A stretch of DNA of 64,000 nucleotides from assembly GCF_029212375.1 (NCBI RefSeq), contig NZ_JARGNU010000004.1, positions 186,001-250,000 on the forward strand. Reading direction: 5' to 3'. The stretch is from Zhongshania sp. Its GTDB lineage: Bacteria; Pseudomonadota; Gammaproteobacteria; Pseudomonadales; Spongiibacteraceae. The notes beneath the pieces are model-generated. The model saw only the letters and a program-made list of their open reading frames with translations, made no database searches and was not told the origin of the DNA. Below, one piece after another: positions 1-9,668 of the stretch. The position numbers were made by a program, and so were the translations under genes. Every line of letters starts with the position of its first letter. Position 1 is the first letter of the stretch.

Positions 1-1482
1 CAGGCGCTCGGTTTGCTCAGGCCAGCCGAGGGTGCCGAAAGTCCACAGTGCGGAGCTGAACCAGGTGTCCAGCACGTCATCATCTTGTTTGAGTTCAAGG
101 CTGTCGGCCAGCTGATATTTTACTCTGGCCTCCGCTTCGTTGCGGGCAACATAAATATTGCCCTCGCTGTCGTACCACGCGGGAATGCGGTGGCCCCACC
201 ACAATTGCCGCGAGATACACCAGTCTTGAATGTCGCGCATCCAGCTGAAATACATATTCTCGTATTGCTTGGGCACAAACTCGATGCGGCCGTCTTCAAC
301 CGCTTCAATCGCTGGTTTAGCGAGGGCCGCGGTGGCAACAAACCACTGGTCGGTGAGCATGGGTTCAATGACCAGCCCTGAGCGGTCGCCACGGGGTACT
401 TTAAGGGCGTGGTCGTCGACTTTTTCAAGCAGACCTGCGCTGTCTAAATCGGCAACAATTATTTTGCGCGCCGCGTAGCGGTCTAAACCGGCGTAGCTGG
501 CGGGCAGGGTTTTATCGAGCTCGGTATTCTCTGAGCTATCGCTATTGAATATTTCGGCTTCTGTGCGAACAGCGGCGTTTTGATCGAGAATATTAATCAT
601 CGGTAGCTTGTGGCGCTGACCAACCGCGTAGTCGTTAAAATCGTGGGCGGGAGTGATTTTTACGCAGCCAGTGCCAAATTCACGGTCTACATAGTCGTCG
701 GCAACAATCGGAATTTGACGGCCAACTAAGGGCAGGGTGATAAATTTGCCGATCAGTGAGGCGTAGCGCTCATCTTTTGGATTCACCGCCACAGCGGTGT
801 CACCCAGCATGGTTTCTGGGCGAGTGGTGGCAACTACGAGATAGCTTTTGCCGTCGCTAGTGGTGGCGCCGTCGGCAAGTGGGTAGCGGAAGTGCCACAT
901 AAAGCCTTTTTCGTCGGTGTTTTCGACTTCAAGGTCAGAGATGGCAGTGTGCAGTTTGGGGTCCCAGTTAACGAGGCGTTTGCCGCGATAAATCAGTTTG
1001 TCGTCGTAGAGGCGAACAAAAACTTCCTGCACGGCTTTGTAAAAACCGTCGTCCATGGTGAAGCGTTCGTGATTCCAATCTACCGAGGCGCCGAGGCGGC
1101 GCAGCTGGCGAGTGATGGTGCCGCCAGACTCTTCCTTCCACTCCCAAACCTTGTCTAAAAAGGCGTCGCGACCCAAGTCGTGGCGAGTTTGGCCGGTTTC
1201 GGCGGCGAGTTTGCGTTCAACCAGCATTTGGGTGGCGATACCGGCGTGGTCGGTGCCCACTTGCCAGAGCGTGTTTTTACCCTGCATACGGTGGTAGCGG
1301 GTTAGGGCATCCATGATGGAGTCTTGGAAGGCGTGGCCCATGTGCAGACTGCCGGTGACATTCGGCGGCGGAATCATGATGCTGTAGGCGTCGCCTTTAC
1401 CCTGCGGCGAAAAATAGCCGCTTTCTTCCCAATTTTGATACCACTTAGTTTCGATGTCGGCGGGCTGAAATGTCTTGTCCAT
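1..1482 (-). CDS. valS: Valine--tRNA ligase, N-terminal part (3' end outside window)
   Basis: Charges tRNA-Val with valine in the cytoplasm. Reading from an ATG at 1482, the first ~494 residues are present; the gene runs off the left edge, so the KMSKS loop and anticodon-binding domain are not visible. The class I HIGH-type signature [13 protein letters not shown] lies at residues 38-50. The editing-domain segment [17 protein letters not shown] follows in the middle, then [10 protein letters not shown] and [17 protein letters not shown], the latter at the window edge. It is the last gene of the minus-strand block pepA-holC-small gene-valS, but a 167-nt gap upstream suggests it may also have its own promoter. 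The family assignment is secure. Confidence 0.97.
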   Translation of the reverse strand, partial: MDKTFQPADIETKWYQNWEESGYFSPQGKGDAYSIMIPPPNVTGSLHMGHAFQDSIMDALTRYHRMQGKNTLWQVGTDHAGIATQMLVERKLAAETGQTRHDLGRDAFLDKVWEWKEESGGTITRQLRRLGASVDWNHERFTMDDGFYKAVQEVFVRLYDDKLIYRGKRLVNWDPKLHTAISDLEVENTDEKGFMWHFRYPLADGATTSDGKSYLVVATTRPETMLGDTAVAVNPKDERYASLIGKFITLPLVGRQIPIVADDYVDREFGTGCVKITPAHDFNDYAVGQRHKLPMINILDQNAAVRTEAEIFNSDSSENTELDKTLPASYAGLDRYAARKIIVADLDSAGLLEKVDDHALKVPRGDRSGLVIEPMLTDQWFVATAALAKPAIEAVEDGRIEFVPKQYENMYFSWMRDIQDWCISRQLWWGHRIPAWYDSEGNIYVARNEAEARVKYQLADSLELKQDDDVLDTWFSSALWTFGTLGWPEQTERL

Positions 1483-1649
1483 GGTGTCTCGATAATGTGT
1501 TTAGCGATAAATGACGCCGCGCCAGCCATGGCAAAACACACTTGGCTGCATAGCAATACGGCGATTAAAAAAGGGAGCAAGTATACTGAGTTTTGGCCGT
1601 TCTGGCCAAAGCTGGGGGGATTTATATGGGCGGATTTTCTTTGCGGTGA

Positions 1650-2042
1650 TTAGCTATTGTGGTGTGCTTGCTGGTGCCAGCGCTCAAGCAGGGATTCATC
1701 AAGGCTGAGTAGACGTTTGCGCAATTCGGCTTCAATGCTGGGCATCATGGAGTCAATCACATCTTGAATTAGCAGTTCACGTGCGTAGTCATCGTCGTGG
1801 TGATGCGCAGAGGCTGAAGGTGTGGGTTCTTGAATGGCTGTTTGTGGCGCGTATTGGAATTCGACGCCAGCGTCGCTAAAGCGTGGTTCATCGTGGTTTT
1901 TGGCGTGGTAAGCGGCACTGGGGCCGATTTCGATAATGTCATCTAACAAGGGGATTAAGGCGGGGTCGATACCATTGGTATCGAGGAGTACCGCTTGCAG
2001 GGCTTCTAATTCCCCAAGCAGGGGTGCTTTGTCTTTGGCCAT
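1650..2042 (-). CDS. Conserved hypothetical protein between holC and valS
   Basis: A 130-residue soluble protein with no recognised domain. It has an N-terminal half rich in Leu/Asp/Ile, a His/Asp-rich stretch around residues 80-86 (AHHHDDD), and an acidic amphipathic helix-like C-terminus ending in a His-containing tail. No signal peptide or membrane segment is evident. Eleven bases separate it from holC upstream, so it is probably co-transcribed with pepA and holC. A small uncharacterised gene at this place between holC and valS occurs in pseudomonads too, as far as I recall, which suggests a conserved but unassigned role. Codon use matches its neighbours. Confidence 0.8.
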   Translation of the reverse strand: MAKDKAPLLGELEALQAVLLDTNGIDPALIPLLDDIIEIGPSAAYHAKNHDEPRFSDAGVEFQYAPQTAIQEPTPSASAHHHDDDYARELLIQDVIDSMMPSIEAELRKRLLSLDESLLERWHQQAHHNS

Positions 2043-2053
2043 AATAATCGTTG

Positions 2054-2476
2054 CTAGCTGTTGATGGTGTGCGAGTTTAGCGGGTAGCCGCGATTCTTAT
2101 AAAAACTATAACGCTGCCGCGATGCCTTTAGACTTGCCTCATCCTTGCTGACAATCTCGGCAAGGCGTTGAAAGCGACTAAAGAAGGCGGGGGTTTCCCG
2201 CGCGGTATTAATCAATACATCACAGTGCTCCCCAGCGTACTCACCGCAGCCGACCAATACTGGGTTGTTGTCGGCGGGATGGCAGCTGTGGGGAATAAAG
2301 CTTTCGTCGCGGAAATTCCACAGCAATTGATTGATTGCGTCGGCGGCGTCGCCGTCTTCGCAATGTAAATACACCTCGCGGCCACTGCGATAGGCTTTTT
2401 CCGCCAAGCGGCAGGCGTATAGCATTGCCGCTGCGGCGGTGTCCTGATTAAGGATGTAAAAGTCTATCTTGGTCAT
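2054..2476 (-). CDS. holC: DNA polymerase III chi subunit
   Basis: At 140 residues it is the usual length for HolC. The N-terminus MTKIDFYIL and the segments ACRLAEKAYRSGREVYLHC, LLWNFRDESFIPHS and DVLINTARETPAFFSRFQR are the family's typical blocks. Chi is the clamp-loader accessory subunit that links the psi subunit to single-stranded-DNA-binding protein at the replication fork. It starts 3 nt after the pepA stop, so the two are almost certainly one transcript and likely translationally coupled. The pepA-holC-valS order is common in gammaproteobacteria and supports the call. Confidence 0.95.
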   Translation of the reverse strand: MTKIDFYILNQDTAAAAMLYACRLAEKAYRSGREVYLHCEDGDAADAINQLLWNFRDESFIPHSCHPADNNPVLVGCGEYAGEHCDVLINTARETPAFFSRFQRLAEIVSKDEASLKASRQRYSFYKNRGYPLNSHTINS

Positions 2477-2479
2477 GGC

Positions 2480-3961
2480 TTAGCTGCCGACCTTGCTCAT
2501 TAAATAGTGGCAGAGCAAGCTCACCGGCCGGCCGGTTGCACCCTTGTTGGCGCCGCCAAGCCATGCTGCGCCAGCGATATCGAGGTGAGCCCAGCGGTAG
2601 TCCTTGGTAAAGCGCGACAGGAAGCACGCAGCAGTGACGCTGCCGGCTTCGGGGCCGCCGATATTGGCCATATCGGCAAAGTTGCTGTCGAGCTGGTTTT
2701 GGTAGTCGTCCCACAGTGGCATATGCCATGCGCGGTCTTGCGCGAGCTGACCCTGAACGAGTAGTTCTTGGGCAAAGCTGTCTTCATTGCTGTATACGGC
2801 CGATGCATGCTTGCCGAGGGCGACAACGCAGGCACCGGTCAAGGTGGCAATGTCGATTACTGACGCCGGCTTAAAACGTCCAGCGTAGGTAAGGGCGTCG
2901 CACAATACCAAGCGGCCCTCGGCATCGGTATTGAGTATTTCAATGGTTTGGCCAGACATGCTGGTCACTACATCGCCGGGTTTGGTTGCGCCGCCGCTGG
3001 GCATATTTTCGGCAGCGGCAACTATCCCGATCACATTGAGTTTTAAGTCCATGTCGGCAATGGCGCTCATTGTGCCGACCACGCTGGCGGCGCCGCACAT
3101 ATCGTATTTCATCTCGTCCATTTTAGCGCCGGGCTTTAAGCTGATGCCGCCGGTGTCAAACGTAACGCCTTTGCCCACTAATACATGGGGGCGAGTGCCT
3201 TTTTTACCGCCGTTATATTCCATAACAATCAAGCGCGCACCTTGGTCGCTGCCGGCGCTTACCGACAGCAGGGCGCCCATGCCCAGCTGTTTCATTTTTT
3301 TCTCATCGAGCACATTCACGGTGACCGATTCAAATTTGCGGCCTAGGCTGCGGGCTTCGCTGGCAATGTATTCTGGGGTGCAAATATTGCCAGGTAAATC
3401 GCCGAGTTCGCAGGCAGTATTAATACCTTTACCGATACTACTGCCAACTTGAATAACTTGGCGATTGGCTTCGGTGTTTGCGCCCTGCAATGTGACGCGT
3501 CGAATCGACAGCGGCGGCTTGGGTTTGCTCACTGTTGCGGTGTAGCGGTAGCTTGAACTCACCAGTAATTGCGAAATGCGTTGGTATGCCCAAGTGGGCT
3601 TGCGGTCGTTAATGCTGATGTGATCGAGTAAATAGCTGACGTCTTTGCAATCTGCTGCAGCGGGGGTTGCGATGCTGGCCTGAATAATTTTATCAAAATT
3701 GCTGTCGCTAAGGCTGGCGCTGTCACCGGCGCCAATCACTAATAAACGGCGGGCTTTGAGGCCGCTCACGGTTGGCAGGTAGAGTGTCTCAGCAATTTTG
3801 GCTTTAAAATCGCCACGATTAATTAATTGGCTGATTGCGCCACCACAGGCTGCGTCCACGGTTTTTGCAAGGTCTGAACTCAGTGCGGCATCGGTGATGA
3901 GAATTAGGCAGTCGGTATTAACAGTGGTGACATCTTTGCAGGGCTTAAGGCTAATTTGCAT
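2480..3961 (-). CDS. pepA: Leucyl aminopeptidase (cytosol aminopeptidase, M17)
   Basis: A 493-residue M17 metallopeptidase of normal length. The C-terminal catalytic domain carries the metal and active-site blocks GKGVTFDTGGISLKPG, KYDMCGAASVVGTM and the family signature NTDAEGRLVLCDAL. The N-terminal ~170 residues are the variable domain. It removes N-terminal amino acids in the cytoplasm using two divalent metals; in Escherichia coli the same protein also binds DNA in Xer recombination and carAB control, which cannot be judged here. It is the first gene of the minus-strand block pepA-holC and is divergent from lptF, the conserved arrangement in this class. The ATG at 3961 gives a typical N-terminus. 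Confidence 0.97.
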   Translation of the reverse strand: MQISLKPCKDVTTVNTDCLILITDAALSSDLAKTVDAACGGAISQLINRGDFKAKIAETLYLPTVSGLKARRLLVIGAGDSASLSDSNFDKIIQASIATPAAADCKDVSYLLDHISINDRKPTWAYQRISQLLVSSSYRYTATVSKPKPPLSIRRVTLQGANTEANRQVIQVGSSIGKGINTACELGDLPGNICTPEYIASEARSLGRKFESVTVNVLDEKKMKQLGMGALLSVSAGSDQGARLIVMEYNGGKKGTRPHVLVGKGVTFDTGGISLKPGAKMDEMKYDMCGAASVVGTMSAIADMDLKLNVIGIVAAAENMPSGGATKPGDVVTSMSGQTIEILNTDAEGRLVLCDALTYAGRFKPASVIDIATLTGACVVALGKHASAVYSNEDSFAQELLVQGQLAQDRAWHMPLWDDYQNQLDSNFADMANIGGPEAGSVTAACFLSRFTKDYRWAHLDIAGAAWLGGANKGATGRPVSLLCHYLMSKVGS

Positions 3962-4166
3962 GGATACTCTCGCAGGCAGTGGGCGGATTAGTGATAATGC
4001 GTGCCATTATTATGGACCGAATGAATTTATTGGCAACGGTGCGGCGTAAAGGCAGTGTTCTGCGCTTAGTGTAAAGGGTATCATCTGCGCGTGAAATACT
4101 TAGGCGCAAAGACATAGCGTGCTCTGAGCAATAGTGAGTGAGCTGGGGCGATGGAGATATGGCTGT

Positions 4167-5279
4167 TTGATTTTATTTAGGTACCTTGCCAGCGAAATGC
4201 TGAAGACGGTGTTTGCCGTGACCTTGACCCTGCTGGTCATTATCATGAGCGGCCGCTTTGTGAAGTACTTAGGGCAGGTTGCGTCTGGGGACTTTGCTCC
4301 CGACGTGCTTCTACTGGTGATGTTATACCGCTTACCCAACTTTTTAGAAGTTGTGTTACCCCTTGGCCTGTTTATTGGTATTTTGCTGTCTTATGGGCGT
4401 TTATACGTCGACAGCGAAATGACGGTAATGAGCGCCTGTGGCATGAGTCGCCGCCGTTTGCTTACCTACACCATGATCCCCGCCTTATTTACCGCAGGCA
4501 TAGTTGTCTATATTAGTTTGATTCTTACCCCATCTGGGATTCAGGCCTATCTCGATTTGCTGGCCGACAGTAAATCGGAGATTGGCGTTAAGGCGGCGGT
4601 CGAGGGCCGCTTTCGCTTAGATAAGGCCACTGGCCGAGTGACCTACATCGAAAAAGCGAATCGCGATAATCAGACCATGACGGGGGTCTTTATTGCCCAG
4701 CCTGAGCCGGTGCAGGCCGACGGCCGCCCCTTGTTGTCGCTGGTGACGGCTGCCGAGGGCCGTTTTCAAGTTGACGATAACACGGGGCTGCGGTATTTGG
4801 TGTTAGATAGCGGCGTGCGCTATGTTGGCCAATCTGGCGATATGGATTACCAAGTGACTAGTTTTAATCGCCTTGATCAATTATTGCGGGATCCTGAAGA
4901 GAAATCTTATCGCCAGGAGCTCGACGGTAAAGATACCGCTGCTCTTTGGGGGTCAAGTCAGCTCGAGGATGTTGCCGCGATTCAGTGGCGAGTTTCACTA
5001 GGCCTGTTAGTTCCGATTGCCGCGCTAATTGCGGTATCACTGAGTAAAACCAACCATCGGCGTGGCCGCTACGGAAAAATGTTTCCGGCTTTTATGATTT
5101 ATATGGTGTATTTGGTCTGCCTTAACGCCGTGCGCGACGCGATCGCTAAAGGCCAGTGGCCGGTGTTTCCTGGTATGTGGGTGGTACACGTGGCGTTTTT
5201 AACCCTGGGGCTATTCCTGTTGTATCGCGACAGTATGCATCGACACTGGATACTGGGTTGGAGACATCGCCGTGGGTAA
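4167..5279 (+). CDS. lptF: LPS export ABC transporter permease LptF
   Basis: Inner-membrane permease of the LptB2FG complex that extracts lipopolysaccharide and hands it to LptC. It shows the YjgP/YjgQ pattern: N-terminal membrane helices, the block SGRFVKYLGQVASGDFAPDV, the coupling segment LYVDSEMTVMSACGMSRRRL, a periplasmic domain at about residues 125-260, and C-terminal helices. I prefer the TTG at 4167, giving an N-terminus MILFRYLASEML like the Pseudomonas protein, with GGAG 10 nt upstream; an in-frame GTG at 4134 would add 11 atypical residues. Its stop overlaps the lptG start by 8 nt. Confidence 0.94.
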   Translation: MILFRYLASEMLKTVFAVTLTLLVIIMSGRFVKYLGQVASGDFAPDVLLLVMLYRLPNFLEVVLPLGLFIGILLSYGRLYVDSEMTVMSACGMSRRRLLTYTMIPALFTAGIVVYISLILTPSGIQAYLDLLADSKSEIGVKAAVEGRFRLDKATGRVTYIEKANRDNQTMTGVFIAQPEPVQADGRPLLSLVTAAEGRFQVDDNTGLRYLVLDSGVRYVGQSGDMDYQVTSFNRLDQLLRDPEEKSYRQELDGKDTAALWGSSQLEDVAAIQWRVSLGLLVPIAALIAVSLSKTNHRRGRYGKMFPAFMIYMVYLVCLNAVRDAIAKGQWPVFPGMWVVHVAFLTLGLFLLYRDSMHRHWILGWRHRRG

Positions 5280-6333
5280 ACTTAATCGCTACATCGGTCG
5301 CACTGTCACCGGCGCCATTTTACTGGTGTTAATGGTTATTGTTGGCCTCGATCTTTTGTCTGAGTTGGTTGACGGCCTTAAGGAAATTCGCGGGGATTAC
5401 ACCTTTGTCTCGGTATTGAAATATGTGGCGATGATTGCGCCGGGCAGTTTTTACGACTATCTGCCCTTCGCCGCGCTCGTTGGCTGCTTGTCTGGGCTGG
5501 GTTCGCTGGCGAGTAGCAGTGAACTCATTGTGATGCGCGCGGCTGGGGTGTCAACGTGGCAGCTATTGGCGGCGGTCATTAAACCAACACTCGTTTTGAC
5601 CCTAGTGGGCTTGTGTGTGGCCGAGTTTGTGGCGCCGGTGTCGCAACAAATTGCTGAAAGTCAGCGCGCCGTGGCGCTGCAAAAAACCGCCGACATCCAC
5701 TCGCGGCACGGGATGTGGCATCGCGAGGGCCAGCAGTTTATGCACTTTAACGCAGTGCAGCCCAATGGCGTGTTGTTTGGCGTGAGTATTTTTAGCTTTG
5801 ACGACGATCGGCGCTTGGAAACCAACACCTTTGCCGAGCGCGCTTATTTTATTGATGGTCACTGGACCTTGGAAGATGCCAAGGTGGTAAGCCTGACCGA
5901 CAAAGGCGCCACTCAAATGCATGTTCAACAGATGGATTGGGACTCTGGTCTGTCGCCAGACTTGTTGAATATCTTGGTGTTGGACCCACAGGATTTGTCT
6001 ATTAGCGGCCTGTGGCGCTACGCCCATTATTTGAAAAAGCAGGGTCTGAATGCCGGTGATTATGAGTTGGCGTTTTGGAATAAATTGCTGCAGCCGCTCA
6101 CCATTATGGGGATGGTTTTAGTGGCGATCTCATTTATCTTTGGGCCGCTGCGCAATGTCACAATGGGTTTTCGGATCTTTGTGGGGGTCATGGTTGGTAT
6201 TGTGTTTCGCACCGCCCAAGATATTCTGGGGCCATCCAGCATGGTGTATGGCTTTGATCCAATATATGCCAGTGTGGCGCCCATCGTTGTATGTTATTTG
6301 GCGGGTATTTATATGCTTAGCCGGCGAGCATAA
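5272..6333 (+). CDS. lptG: LPS export ABC transporter permease LptG
   Basis: Partner permease of LptF in the lipopolysaccharide exporter, 353 residues. The sequence begins MGKLNRYIGRTV and contains the typical YLPFAALVGCLSGLGSLASS and SELIVMRAAGVSTWQL segments, a periplasmic domain around residues 135-255, and C-terminal helices with ISFIFGPLRNVTMGFRIFVG. The GTG start at 5272 overlaps the end of lptF by 8 nt, with a GGAG about 9 nt upstream inside lptF, so translation is probably coupled. The gene ends five bases before the convergent RDD gene, leaving no room for a separate terminator. Confidence 0.95.
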   Translation: MGKLNRYIGRTVTGAILLVLMVIVGLDLLSELVDGLKEIRGDYTFVSVLKYVAMIAPGSFYDYLPFAALVGCLSGLGSLASSSELIVMRAAGVSTWQLLAAVIKPTLVLTLVGLCVAEFVAPVSQQIAESQRAVALQKTADIHSRHGMWHREGQQFMHFNAVQPNGVLFGVSIFSFDDDRRLETNTFAERAYFIDGHWTLEDAKVVSLTDKGATQMHVQQMDWDSGLSPDLLNILVLDPQDLSISGLWRYAHYLKKQGLNAGDYELAFWNKLLQPLTIMGMVLVAISFIFGPLRNVTMGFRIFVGVMVGIVFRTAQDILGPSSMVYGFDPIYASVAPIVVCYLAGIYMLSRRA

Positions 6334-6338
6334 ACTGT

Positions 6339-6818
6339 TTATTTTTTGCTCGATTTAGCTAGCGCACGCAGTCGTGTATTCGAGGCGCGGTCGTGCCAAG
6401 CAAGGCCGTTTTTATCTATCCATATCCACCAGTAACCCAGTCCTGCCAGCCCCAGTGCCGGCACCGCAACAGCGAGTCTAATCAGGCATTGGCCCCAGCT
6501 AGGTTTGCCGCCATCGCTGCTTTCCAGTTTGATTCGCCACGCTTGCATACCAAGGGTTTGGCCGCTTTTGCGCCAGAACCAGCTGTAAAAGGCGACGATC
6601 AAACTCAATAAATAGACTCGATACCAAGCGCCTTCCAGCGGCGAGTTTAACTCGTGTACCACGCTATTATTGGCCGCGTTATTGCTCATTATTTCTGGGC
6701 TTAGTAGCAGCGCGGGAATCAGGCTGGCAACAAACAAGATGGCAAATAATAAGAAACAGTCATACACAATGGCGGCGAGGCGCCGAAATGGGCTGGGAGC
6801 GGGGAGTTGGTTAGTCAT
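6339..6818 (-). CDS. RDD family membrane protein
   Basis: A 159-residue membrane protein of the RDD family. The characteristic N-terminal Arg and Asp are in the segment FRRLAAIVYDCFLL, followed by two hydrophobic helices at about residues 20-40 and 68-85. The later WRKSGQTLGMQAWRIKLES block and the closing WHDRASNTRL are also family hallmarks. Transport or osmotic roles have been proposed for some members, but the substrate here is unknown. It is convergent with lptG and transcribed alone; the ATG at 6818 gives a normal start. Confidence 0.9.
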   Translation of the reverse strand: MTNQLPAPSPFRRLAAIVYDCFLLFAILFVASLIPALLLSPEIMSNNAANNSVVHELNSPLEGAWYRVYLLSLIVAFYSWFWRKSGQTLGMQAWRIKLESSDGGKPSWGQCLIRLAVAVPALGLAGLGYWWIWIDKNGLAWHDRASNTRLRALAKSSKK

Positions 6819-6889
6819 TTAGGGCAGTCCAAATTCAAAAACTGCCGCATTGTAGCAGAGCTGCGCATGCTTGCGCGTGGTCTTGGGGC

Positions 6890-7378
6890 TTAAAACGCGA
6901 GGGCTACACCAAGGGTGAGGGAGTCACTGCGCAAATGCACTGTGTAGTCGGTCTCGTAGTGTGTGAAGCTCGGCGTTGATATGCGGCCTTCTTCATCGGG
7001 CAGGTAGCGTTTGGCGCCACTGCTGCGGGCATGAAAGGACTTGTACAGGGATTTAATTCCCATCTTAAGGAGGGCGCGAATCGCATCGCTGCCTTGCTTA
7101 GCGTTATTTTGATCCATCCACACTTGATTAAAGCGCGCTTGATTGGCATTGATAGCTTGGAAATTACCACTAATGGTATTGCGCTCAATGCAAAAGCTGA
7201 GCGTGGGCTGGTAGCCGAGCTTTTGTCCATGGGGGAGTGTCATGTCGTTCTGCGGCTGCGAACCCCAGTTTTCAGCTACGCTAGAAAGAGACACCAAACC
7301 CAAGGCGATAACGGCAAGGCTTTTAATCCAAGTAAGGTATTTTTTGGTGGTTTGATAAGCATTTTTTATATTATTCAT
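6890..7378 (-). CDS. Small exported protein of unknown function
   Basis: About 162 residues from the ATG at 7378, which has GGAG nine bases upstream; an in-frame ORF continues upstream but without a ribosome site. A hydrophobic stretch at about residues 18-35 ending in an Ala-Glu junction (SSVAENW) looks like a signal peptide after a long basic n-region. The mature part has no domain I recognise. The final residues SLTLGVALAF end in phenylalanine and alternate hydrophobic and polar residues, as the last strand of an outer-membrane barrel does. It is divergent from the response regulator at 7562, so it may be a target of that two-component system. Confidence 0.7.
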   Translation of the reverse strand: MNNIKNAYQTTKKYLTWIKSLAVIALGLVSLSSVAENWGSQPQNDMTLPHGQKLGYQPTLSFCIERNTISGNFQAINANQARFNQVWMDQNNAKQGSDAIRALLKMGIKSLYKSFHARSSGAKRYLPDEEGRISTPSFTHYETDYTVHLRSDSLTLGVALAF

Positions 7379-7561
7379 TGCTTTAGTCTCCATTACAGGC
7401 GTTGTAACTGTTGGAAATAAGCTTACTCGCCCCCATACTAAGGAAGAATAAGTAGATGTACTTTGCGGACTGAGGTCTTGTCGCAATGGGGCTAGGGGGC
7501 CGCCGAGGGGCTGGCGCGACTGGTGCGGATAAATAATAAAATTGGACGGGAAATAAGCTAA

Positions 7562-8239
7562 ATGCGGGTTTTATTGATAGAAGATGACACCAGTGTGGCG
7601 GAGTATATTGTTAAAGGCTTGCGCGAGAGCGGCTATCAGGTTGAACACGCCGCCGACGGTAAAACCGGTTTAGTGAAGGCGACAACGGAACAGTACGACG
7701 CGCTGATTGTTGACCGTATGCTGCCCTATGTTGACGGCCTTACGATCATTCAAACGCTTCGCGCCGCTAATGACACTACCCCAGCGCTGATTTTAAGTGC
7801 CCTTGGCGAAGTCGACGATCGGGTGAAGGGGCTGAAGGCTGGTGGTGACGATTATCTGGTTAAACCCTTTGCCTTTGCCGAGTTATTGGCACGTATTGAG
7901 GTAATGCTACGCCGCCAAGAAGCGGGGTCTGCAGTAACGCGTCTTAAGGTGGCTGATTTAGAGATGGATTTGTTGGCGCATAAGGTTTCGCGCGCAGGCC
8001 AGCCTTTTAATCTCCAGCCTAGAGAATACAAGTTGCTGGAGTATTTGATGCGTCACGCGGGGCAGGTGGTGACGCGCACGATGCTCTTAGAAAATGTATG
8101 GGATTACCATTTTGACCCGCAAACCAATGTTATTGATGTGCATATCAGCCGCCTGCGTCAGAAAATTGATAAGGGTTTTGACAAACCTCTGCTGAATACC
8201 GTGCGCGGTGCTGGATATATGTTGGATGATTCTCAGTAA
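7562..8239 (+). CDS. OmpR/PhoB-family response regulator
   Basis: A 225-residue two-domain regulator. The receiver domain (residues 1-115) has acidic residues D8-D9, the phospho-accepting D51 in the segment LIVDRMLPYVDG, S79 at the conserved Thr/Ser position and K101 in DDYLVKPF. A winged-helix DNA-binding domain follows from about residue 125, with LQPREYKLLEYLMRH, NVIDVHISRLRQKID and VRGAGYML. It overlaps the following histidine kinase, its presumed partner, by 14 nt. The closest resemblance is to metal- and stress-responsive regulators of the CopR/QseB type, but the signal is not visible in the sequence. Confidence 0.95.
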   Translation: MRVLLIEDDTSVAEYIVKGLRESGYQVEHAADGKTGLVKATTEQYDALIVDRMLPYVDGLTIIQTLRAANDTTPALILSALGEVDDRVKGLKAGGDDYLVKPFAFAELLARIEVMLRRQEAGSAVTRLKVADLEMDLLAHKVSRAGQPFNLQPREYKLLEYLMRHAGQVVTRTMLLENVWDYHFDPQTNVIDVHISRLRQKIDKGFDKPLLNTVRGAGYMLDDSQ

Positions 8240-9617
8240 AATATTCACCAGTTTTACCTTTCGGTTTTTGGTTAGCTATGTTGCGTGGCTGAGCCTTTCG
8301 GTTTTTATGGTGTTAGCGCTTATTTACGCGTTTATTGCCTACGATTTTTTTGCCGAAGTCCATCACTCGGTTACCGACGAACTGGGGGCCTTAAGTCAGG
8401 CGTATCAGGAGGGCGGGGAACCGGCTGTTGAAGATTTTGTGCGAGTGCATAGTGGTCCAGATCGCCTAATCCGGTTTTTTTATTTTGTGGGCGACGAGCA
8501 CCTTAATAAAGTTGCTGGCAATCTCGATCAATGGCCAGACAGTGAGGAGTATCGCGACGGCTGGCTGGGTTTTAATTTTGAATCCATGCTCGACGACGCC
8601 GACTCGGTAGGCACCGAATTTATCGCTAGATCAAAGCAATTGCCTGGCGGTGAGCATGTCTTGGTGGCTCGTCATTATGCCGACGTGCTGAACAGTACCA
8701 AACTGGTTGCCGGCGCCTTAACGCGCAGTATGGTCGCCACTATTTTGCTGGGCACGATTGGTGGTGCCATTGTTGCCGCCTTGAGCCTGCGGCGAGTGGA
8801 GCACATTAATATTACTCTGCGGCGGATCATGTCGGGCGATTTGTCTGAGCGCATTGATATTAAAAGCAGTCGCGGTGATTTTTTACGCTTGTCAGAAAGC
8901 GTCAACCAAATGCTAGACCGAATCGAGGTGTTAATGATTGGGGTGCGGCAGGTCTCTGACAACATCGCCCACGATCTGCGCACGCCGCTAACTCGGCTGC
9001 GCAATAAGCTCAGCAACTTACATGATAATTGCGTTGATTCGAGCAATCGCGAAGAGGTGGAGGCCCTTATTGAAGAGGCTGATGGCCTGCTGGGTACTTT
9101 TAGCGCGCTGTTGCGAATTGCTCAGGTGGAGTCGGGGAATCGTCGCTCTGGCTTTGCCAGTGTCGATTTGTGTACTTTGGTGTCGGATGTTATCGAATTG
9201 TATGAGCCGCTGGCCGCCGAGAAAGATCAAGTTTTTCACACCGGTTTAGCCAAGGTTGGCAGCTTTAACGGCGATCGCAATCTGCTGTTTCAGGCCGTGG
9301 CCAATCTCGTTGATAACGCCATTAAATACACTCCTGCGGGCGGTAAAGTTCAGGTGAACTTGGCCGTGGAAAATAATGTAGTGCGGATTGAGGTGGCCGA
9401 CAGCGGCGTGGGTATTCCCGAGGAAGATCGCGAAAAAGTGTTTCAGCGGTTTTTCCGTGTAGAGCACAGCCGCAGCCAGCATCCGGGCAACGGTCTGGGC
9501 TTAAGCTTGGTGCAGGCGGTAGTTAAGCTACATGACGGGTATATTGAATTGAAAAATAATAAACCTGGTCTGCGGGTGGTATTGCGCTTTCCTCGGCAAG
9601 ACACGCTTTCGTCCTAA
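8226..9617 (+). CDS. Sensor histidine kinase (HAMP-HisKA-HATPase)
   Basis: Membrane sensor kinase of about 463 residues from the ATG at 8226; a GTG at 8208 is a possible earlier start. It has a transmembrane helix at residues 10-40, a periplasmic sensing region to about 160, a second helix around 165-190, a HAMP segment (RRIMSGDLSERIDI), the phospho-accepting His in NIAHDLRTPLTRLRNKL at about residue 249, and an ATPase domain with NLVDNAIKYTP, DSGVGIPEEDREKVF and GLGLSLVQAVV. The 14-nt overlap with the response regulator indicates one transcript and a cognate pair. The input signal is unknown. Confidence 0.94.
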   Translation: MILSKIFTSFTFRFLVSYVAWLSLSVFMVLALIYAFIAYDFFAEVHHSVTDELGALSQAYQEGGEPAVEDFVRVHSGPDRLIRFFYFVGDEHLNKVAGNLDQWPDSEEYRDGWLGFNFESMLDDADSVGTEFIARSKQLPGGEHVLVARHYADVLNSTKLVAGALTRSMVATILLGTIGGAIVAALSLRRVEHINITLRRIMSGDLSERIDIKSSRGDFLRLSESVNQMLDRIEVLMIGVRQVSDNIAHDLRTPLTRLRNKLSNLHDNCVDSSNREEVEALIEEADGLLGTFSALLRIAQVESGNRRSGFASVDLCTLVSDVIELYEPLAAEKDQVFHTGLAKVGSFNGDRNLLFQAVANLVDNAIKYTPAGGKVQVNLAVENNVVRIEVADSGVGIPEEDREKVFQRFFRVEHSRSQHPGNGLGLSLVQAVVKLHDGYIELKNNKPGLRVVLRFPRQDTLSS

Positions 9618-9668
9618 AGTGGCCTTGGTGTATGTCTTTGTATTCAAAGCCAGCCACAGTGGCTGCGG

